A stretch of 10,554 nt of DNA, taken from JAUZPB01 sp037140715. Lineage in GTDB: Bacteria > Bacteroidota > Ignavibacteria > Ignavibacteriales > SURF-24. The position numbers and the translations under genes were made by a program. Positions 6,104 through 10,554 of the stretch are shown piece after piece. The notes under the pieces are model-generated. The model had not been told where the DNA came from. It did no database searches and was given only the letters and a program-made list of their open reading frames with translations. Position 1 is the first letter of the stretch. Every line of letters begins with the position of its first letter. Location: the NCBI GenBank assembly GCA_037140715.1, contig JBAXDX010000098.1, positions 1 through 10,554 of the forward strand, in the 5' to 3' direction.

Positions 6104-8824
6104 ATGTCAATGAAATTTCTCAAGAATAAATCTGTCTGGCTGGAAAGAAAGCGACTTTTACTGGCTCTGGTTTTATTAACCGGGGGGTTGCTTATAACTT
6201 TTATTGTCTGTCTCTTATTAAAAACAAAGGTTGAAACTGACGCAAAAACCGAGTTTGGTTTAATGTGTACAGAACTTAATAATAAAATATCGGCAAGGCT
6301 TCATACGCACGCCCAATTGCTTCGAAGCGGAGCCGCTTTTTTTGAAAATTCTGACACAATAACGCAAAGCAAATGGCAAAATTTTTCCGCGAGTCAGATG
6401 GTTGAGAGAAATTCACAGGGAATTCATGGAGCCGGATACCTGGCTATAATTACTCCAAATCAGTTAGCTTCGCATGAAAAGGAAATGCAAAGCGAAGGAT
6501 TTCGGCAATACTCTGTCAGACCGGCAGGCAAAAGAGAAATATATACTCCGGTTATATACATAGAACCATCTTCCGATGGAAATTTGCGATCTTTTGGATA
6601 CGATATGTTTTCTGACCCGGTCTGCCGGAAATCAATGGAAATAGCCAGAGATATTAATACAGTTGCTCTTTCCAGGAAAATTACGACTGGGAAAACTAAT
6701 GAAGATATCCATGCGGATGCTTTTATGTGTGCGCCTGTTTACAGGAAGGGAATGCCATATGAGAATGTAAGAGAGCGCCGGCTTGCTATACAAGGATGGG
6801 TTTTTATTACATATCAAATGAATGATTTGATGAAAGGTATTTTTGAAGAGTATCATCGAATGAATTATTTGATGAGAGATGTTTTTGAGGATTATCAAAG
6901 CCTGATTAAAAAAAATATCCGTCTGGAAATATTTGATAAATTTTCATTTAATCAAAATGCTCTGCTTTATGATAATAAACAGGTTATTGATAAGAACGCA
7001 ATGGTCACTCCATTATTTTCTATGGATTATTCTATTTATTTCAAGGAGACTTTATGGTATTCGCGGTTTACTCAATATGATTCCATTACTGCGGAGTTGG
7101 ATTACAGTAAAGTATGGTTTACTGCGGCAGGTGGAACGAGCGTCAGCATATTGTTATTCGTTCTTTATCTGATGCTGATTAATACTAATATCCGCGCTCA
7201 TGAACTTGCTGAGGAATTAACCCGTGACTTAAGTGAAAGCGAACAGAAATACAGAACTTTGGCGGATTCCGGGCAGGCGTTGATCTGGGCTGCGGGAACG
7301 GATAAGCTTTGTTATCATTTCAATCGCGTCTGGCTTGAATTTACAGGACGTACACTTAAACAGGAGATTGACAATGGCTGGACGGAAGGAGTGTATCCGG
7401 AGGACTTACAGCGATGTCTGGATGTCTATGTTACGGCATTTGACCGGCATGATAAGTTTAGTATGGATTATCGCCTGAAGCGGCATGACGGACAATACCG
7501 CTGGATTGAGGATAATGGCAGTCCAAGTTATAACAGTACAGGTGAATTTATTGGTTACATCGGACATTGTATAGACATAACTGATAGAAAACATGCGGAA
7601 GATGCTTTGCGAATGAGTATCTCAAGATTTGAGTTTGCTATGAATGCGGCCGATATGGCATGGTGGGAATTAGAAATGCCTGCCGGCAGGGTTCTTTTCG
7701 GAAACCGCAAAGCCGAAATGCTCGGGTTCCCTCCTGATAAGTTTAAATATTATAAGGATTTTACAGATCTGGTTCATCCTGATGATTATGATTATATGAT
7801 GGTGGCTATGCGGGGGCATCTTAATGGTAAATTTGATAAATATGAAACTGAATACCGGATTTTAACTGAATCAAATGATTATAAATGGTTTTATGATGTC
7901 GGGTCTGTTGTAAAGTCCGGTTCAAATAGTAAGCAGATAAAAATTGCCGGCATTGTTCTTGACATTACGGAGCGGAAAACAGCGCAGCTTGCTCTTGTGA
8001 AACTTAATGAGGATCTGCAGGAATCTAAATTATTGGCTGAAGAAGCTCTTGCCGATGGAAATGTGCTTGTGGAAGAGCTGACTAAAACTAAAGAAAAGCT
8101 TGAAAAAATAAATTCTGAGAAGGATAAACTCTTCTCTATCATTGCGCACGATTTAAGAAGCCCGTTTCAGGGGTTCATAGGAATAACAGAAATATTTGCC
8201 GAGAGCATTGATGATTTCTCTCAGTCCGAAATATCCGGGATGAGTAAAGAGATGAACGAGGAAGCAAAAAAACTCTTTAGGTTATTAGGTAATTTATTGG
8301 ACTGGGCACGTATGCAGCAGGGAGTAATAAGTTTTGACCCCATAGAAATAGTTCTGTCGGAGATAGTTTCTCAGAATATTGATATAATAACTAAACGTGG
8401 AAAGCAAAAGGGAATTGAGATAATTTACGAAACTGACCAAAACCAGACTGTCTTCGCCGATGAGGCTATGCTTAATACTATTCTGCGTAATCTTTTGTCA
8501 AACGCTGTAAAGTTTACCCGGCAGGGCGGTAAAGTAAGCGTAAGTTCCAAAGAAACAGAAAATAATATGGTGGAACTGTCTGTAACCGACAGCGGTATCG
8601 GGATGCCGGAAGATTTATCTAAAAAATTATTTAATATGGCTGAAAAGGTAGGACGCAGAGGCACGGATGACGAATCAAGCACAGGCTTAGGATTGCTGCT
8701 TTGCAAAGAATTTGTTGAGAAGAATGGTGGCAGAATCAGGGTGGAGAGCCAGGAAAATATCGGGAGTACTTTTTACTTTACGCTTCCTGCAATAAACGGA
8801 AATTCGCTACCTGTTACAGATTAA
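6104..8824 (+). CDS. CHASE-domain sensor histidine kinase with two PAS domains (apparent mosaic of the two upstream kinases)
   Basis: Predicted inner-membrane kinase, 906 aa. TM1 at about 17-39; periplasmic CHASE domain about 55-318; TM2 about 337-359; PAS_3-class domains about 379-495 and 505-624, each ending in D-I-T-(D/E)-R-K; a likely coiled coil about 625-672; HisKA about 673-741 with phospho-acceptor H682 in F-S-I-I-A-H-D-L-R-S; HATPase about 785-895 with N796/N800, D829-S-G-I-G and S-T-G-L-G-L (859-864). The N-terminal part through PAS1 matches the first kinase with that protein's PAS1-3 absent. From E658 onward it aligns without gaps to the second kinase. PAS2 (starting near R508-F-E-F) has no close match in either. 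A 14-residue in-frame duplication lies in the CHASE domain (239-266). The ATG at 6104 has AAAGAG six bases upstream, spaced as in the first kinase; M3 is a less likely alternative start. Ligand and response regulator are unknown. Confidence 0.95.
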   Translation: MSMKFLKNKSVWLERKRLLLALVLLTGGLLITFIVCLLLKTKVETDAKTEFGLMCTELNNKISARLHTHAQLLRSGAAFFENSDTITQSKWQNFSASQMVERNSQGIHGAGYLAIITPNQLASHEKEMQSEGFRQYSVRPAGKREIYTPVIYIEPSSDGNLRSFGYDMFSDPVCRKSMEIARDINTVALSRKITTGKTNEDIHADAFMCAPVYRKGMPYENVRERRLAIQGWVFITYQMNDLMKGIFEEYHRMNYLMRDVFEDYQSLIKKNIRLEIFDKFSFNQNALLYDNKQVIDKNAMVTPLFSMDYSIYFKETLWYSRFTQYDSITAELDYSKVWFTAAGGTSVSILLFVLYLMLINTNIRAHELAEELTRDLSESEQKYRTLADSGQALIWAAGTDKLCYHFNRVWLEFTGRTLKQEIDNGWTEGVYPEDLQRCLDVYVTAFDRHDKFSMDYRLKRHDGQYRWIEDNGSPSYNSTGEFIGYIGHCIDITDRKHAEDALRMSISRFEFAMNAADMAWWELEMPAGRVLFGNRKAEMLGFPPDKFKYYKDFTDLVHPDDYDYMMVAMRGHLNGKFDKYETEYRILTESNDYKWFYDVGSVVKSGSNSKQIKIAGIVLDITERKTAQLALVKLNEDLQESKLLAEEALADGNVLVEELTKTKEKLEKINSEKDKLFSIIAHDLRSPFQGFIGITEIFAESIDDFSQSEISGMSKEMNEEAKKLFRLLGNLLDWARMQQGVISFDPIEIVLSEIVSQNIDIITKRGKQKGIEIIYETDQNQTVFADEAMLNTILRNLLSNAVKFTRQGGKVSVSSKETENNMVELSVTDSGIGMPEDLSKKLFNMAEKVGRRGTDDESSTGLGLLLCKEFVEKNGGRIRVESQENIGSTFYFTLPAINGNSLPVTD
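6818..6901 (+). repeat. in-frame 42-bp tandem duplication in the third kinase's CHASE domain
   Basis: Codons 239-252 and 253-266 are tandem copies: M-N-D-L-M-K-G-I-F-E-E-Y-H-R, then M-N-Y-L-M-R-D-V-F-E-D-Y-Q-S. At the DNA level I count about nine differences in 42 bases. The first kinase has a single equivalent segment (R256-M-D-D-M-M-A-G-I-L-G-G-Y), so the extra copy arose in this gene. It adds about four helical turns if helical. Confidence 0.85.
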
Positions 8825-8845
8825 TGTTCTTATTTCATAATCATA
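8468..8845 (+). repeat. near-identical segment shared with the second kinase gene, copy 2
   Basis: Partner of 5561-5938, at a constant offset of 2907 bases. That offset holds back to about 5168/8075, so the two kinase cores are colinear throughout. Similarity is patchy: very high around the histidine (two differences over 8132-8191), low through the rest of the dimerisation domain, then about 97 percent here. Confidence 0.95.
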
Positions 8846-8912
8846 TTCCTAATCTTACTCTTACCCGCTTCAGGGGAAAATGAGTAAGAATAAGATTATG
8901 ATTAAGATTATG
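8836..8912. terminator. complex hairpin between converging genes, possible bidirectional terminator
   Basis: CATAATC (8836-8842) pairs with GATTATG (8906-8912). Inside it CTTACTC (8854-8860) pairs with GAGTAAG (8882-8888), and CCC pairs with GGG around a short GCTTCA loop. The right arm contains a 12-bp direct repeat (AAGATTATG at 8892 and 8904). The element fills most of the 111-bp gap between the third kinase and the converging methyltransferase gene. Neither side has a clear T-run, so termination is inferred from its position and fold. Confidence 0.5.
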
Positions 8913-8935
8913 AGGGAAATTTGCCGTACACTTCT

Positions 8936-10252
8936 TTATAATTCAGAAACAGGTTCGAGCAGAATAAGTACCTCAAGATTAGGAGTTCCCGGAAACATAT
9001 CTATTGGCTGAATACTTTTAACCTCATAGCCATTTTTCTTCCATTCCTTTAGTTCGGCAGGTATCCGCTCGATGCCACAGAAGATATGGACTATCTTCAG
9101 AGGCTTGCGTTCGGCAATTACGCCTATTACACCTTCTGCCGTTCCATGCCTCGGCGGATCAAGCAGATAAAATTCCTCCATCAGCGGATTGTCAGGCAGT
9201 AATTCCTCAAGGGTTTCATCTGTAATTCGTTTGGGAAAGAATCGCACCCTGTATTTATGCGACATATAAACGCTGTTATCAATAGCGGACTTTATAGACG
9301 CGCCCTCGGCATCAATGCCGATTGTTTCCTTGAAGTTATCTGCAAAATAATGTGAAAACAAACCATAGCCACAGTAAAGATCGATAAAACGTTCGGCTTT
9401 AGCGGGCAATGCCATGTTTGATATCAGCTTCAGCATTACCGGTATCATCGATTCATTTACCTGTGAAAAAGCCGTTGGCGAGAAGGAATATTTTTTACCA
9501 GGAGTCTTAACAAAGAGCTTATCCGGTCCATAGACTTTCTTATAACTTACCTGTTCATCCGGCCGGTTTGCCTCAAGATAGTATTCAGATTCGGTAGGGT
9601 CGAGGTAAATGAAAGCGGAAATTACATTTATATTCAGCCTTTTAAGGTATTCCCCAAGAGTTTTTATCTTATTTACAATCGCTCCTGTAAGTGTATGAAC
9701 ATTAAAAATTACTGCAAATTCCGTATAGCTTCCCCTGATTATGATGTAATTCAGGTTAAGTCCGATTGTCTTAAATGCGGGTTCATTTATCTTATCGAGC
9801 AGAAAACGATAAATTATATTATGCTGTTTAGGTTCAAGCTCTGAATGGCTGAACTGGTTCTTTTCATGATGAATATCTTCATCAGCAAAAAGGAGCGAAA
9901 TATGTCCGGTATGGCGTACTGCCTTGCGTTTTGAGGTAGTGCGGTAATGCCGCTCTTTAGGAGAGGGAATTATCTCCAACGGATTAAGCGGAAGCTCATT
10001 TAACTTCCAAAATTTCCGGAGCGCTTCATTTTTTATTTTAAGCTCATTCTGATAATCCATATAAGCCAGAGGTTCAACATCTCTAAGATTTAAGGGACGT
10101 TCTTTTTTATCCTGGGCGGCTGTCTTGTAAAGGATAGAAAGAAAGGCTGGTGATTCTTCATTCGGGACTTCTTCCTTAGGCAGACACAGTTCTGGTTCAG
10201 GTTTTATATGGGATTCTTTTGTATATGGTTTATAATTATTCCTCTGTTTCAC
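8936..10252 (-). CDS. TrmA/RumA-like class I SAM-dependent RNA (uracil-5) methyltransferase
   Basis: Predicted cytoplasmic enzyme of 438 aa that should methylate C5 of a uridine in tRNA or rRNA using SAM. Numbered from the GTG start, it has F-S-P-T-A-F-S-Q-V-N (257-266), the SAM-binding motif D-L-Y-C-G-Y-G (291-297), an acidic motif G-I-D-A-E (312-316), D-P-P-R-H-G (365-370), a likely nucleophile C392 in H-I-F-C-G, and D-M-F-P-G-T-P-N-L-E (418-427), whose Glu is the family's general base. The region after C392 differs from the usual S-C-N-P. I see neither the CxxxxxCxxC iron-sulphur cysteines nor a TRAM domain; the first ~100 residues are charged and unassigned. The reading frame is open to a TTG at 10303, but GTG at 10252 is preferred: GGGAG (10262-10266) lies nine bases upstream, and a promoter-like TAnnTTTG overlaps the longer form. 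The tRNA/rRNA target cannot be decided. It converges on the kinase cluster and seems functionally unrelated. Confidence 0.85.
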   Translation of the reverse strand: MKQRNNYKPYTKESHIKPEPELCLPKEEVPNEESPAFLSILYKTAAQDKKERPLNLRDVEPLAYMDYQNELKIKNEALRKFWKLNELPLNPLEIIPSPKERHYRTTSKRKAVRHTGHISLLFADEDIHHEKNQFSHSELEPKQHNIIYRFLLDKINEPAFKTIGLNLNYIIIRGSYTEFAVIFNVHTLTGAIVNKIKTLGEYLKRLNINVISAFIYLDPTESEYYLEANRPDEQVSYKKVYGPDKLFVKTPGKKYSFSPTAFSQVNESMIPVMLKLISNMALPAKAERFIDLYCGYGLFSHYFADNFKETIGIDAEGASIKSAIDNSVYMSHKYRVRFFPKRITDETLEELLPDNPLMEEFYLLDPPRHGTAEGVIGVIAERKPLKIVHIFCGIERIPAELKEWKKNGYEVKSIQPIDMFPGTPNLEVLILLEPVSEL

Positions 10253-10261
10253 GTTTACTGT

Positions 10262-10266
10262 CTCCC
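10262..10266 (-). promoter_or_regulatory. ribosome binding site of the methyltransferase gene (decides the start)
   Basis: GGGAG on the minus strand ends nine bases before the GTG at 10252. The alternative TTG at 10303 has only A/T sequence upstream, so this site favours the shorter protein. Confidence 0.6.
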
Positions 10267-10290
10267 GATAGATATAAAATTTATATTGCG

Positions 10291-10298
10291 CAAAGATA
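10291..10298 (-). promoter_or_regulatory. candidate -7 promoter element of the methyltransferase gene
   Basis: TATCTTTG on the minus strand is a perfect match to TAnnTTTG, the -7 consensus of Bacteroidota housekeeping promoters. It would start transcription near 10284, about 30 bases before the GTG. No TTTG was found at the expected -33 distance, so the call rests on one element plus its position. Confidence 0.45.
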
Positions 10299-10303
10299 GT
10301 CAA

Positions 10304-10554
10304 ATAATTTATATAATCGTCTTATTATATGAGGAGTGCTACGGGATTTCAGCAGTTTTAAGTGAACTGGTTTAATATGGGGGCGTAAGACAAATTTCTC
10401 TCATAATCCTAATTGTGTAATCATACTCATCTTCCTGAATCCATCCGATATCTGCCTTCAGTCAGCCCAAACCGCGAGTTGCCTTCCCGACTGATACCTG
10501 TGCGGTTAAACATTAGATAGAAAGTTGAACATATAACGGTCGTCAGTCTAACTA
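10304..10554. other. non-coding right flank with overlapping inverted repeats
   Basis: No gene is supported here. The stretch 10400-10430 contains CATAATC and AATCATACTCAT, the latter also found in the hairpin at 5932-5943. Further right, a more GC-rich patch holds AACCGC (10470-10475) facing GCGGTT (10502-10507), and TCAGTC (10458-10463) facing GACTGA (10489-10494), with TCAGTC again at 10543-10548. The pairs overlap, so they are alternative folds. The element may continue past the window edge. Confidence 0.5.

Noticed and set aside
10253..10303. TTG start at 10303 for the methyltransferase
   Set aside because: No ribosome binding site precedes it, and the extra 17 codons overlap a promoter-like TATCTTTG and the GGGAG site of the GTG start.
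10427..10553. Minus-strand frame open to the right edge, ending at 10427
   Set aside because: About 41 codons with no recognisable motif, and the sequence overlaps inverted repeats. It could be a gene end from outside the window, but nothing supports it.
10458..10554. End of an insertion sequence or attachment site
   Set aside because: The TCAGTC/GACTGA and AACCGC/GCGGTT pairs are only 6 bp, overlap each other, and there is no transposase or target-site duplication visible.

Overview
The window is AT-rich bacterial DNA, most likely from the Bacteroidota/Ignavibacteriota/Chlorobiota group. The support is indirect. The three histidine kinases have the F-S-I-I-A-H-D-L core common in that group, and the gene on the minus strand has a perfect TAnnTTTG (-7 type) element just upstream. 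Purine-rich Shine-Dalgarno sequences before several starts argue against a typical Bacteroidales genome. No rRNA, tRNA or other phylogenetic marker is present, so the lineage call is tentative.

Layout: positions 1-280 hold the end of a 20-bp tandem array that runs off the left edge. It is followed by a 265-bp non-coding leader. Three sensor histidine kinase genes then follow on the plus strand: a 1237-aa CHASE/five-PAS kinase (546-4259), a 504-aa kinase with a periplasmic CxxCH haem-type sensor domain (4403-5917), and a 906-aa CHASE/two-PAS kinase (6104-8824). Each is followed by a palindromic hairpin. A converging minus-strand gene (start best placed at GTG 10252, end 8936) encodes a TrmA/RumA-like SAM-dependent RNA uracil methyltransferase. 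The last 250 bp hold its promoter region and further inverted repeats.

The main story is how the three kinases are related. The third looks like a mosaic. Its leader, N-terminus, CHASE domain and first PAS match the first kinase, with that kinase's PAS1-3 missing at a join that falls in a duplicated linker. Its kinase core matches the second gene without an indel. Over the last 378 bp, including the stop codon and part of the downstream hairpin, the second and third genes differ at only 10 positions, 7 of them silent, while the histidine-bearing dimerisation domain just upstream has diverged. That pattern suggests recent gene conversion or duplication of the ATPase domain with the partner-choosing domain left separate. 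No response regulator or receiver domain is encoded here, so the partners must lie elsewhere. I see no defence system, CRISPR array or complete mobile element.
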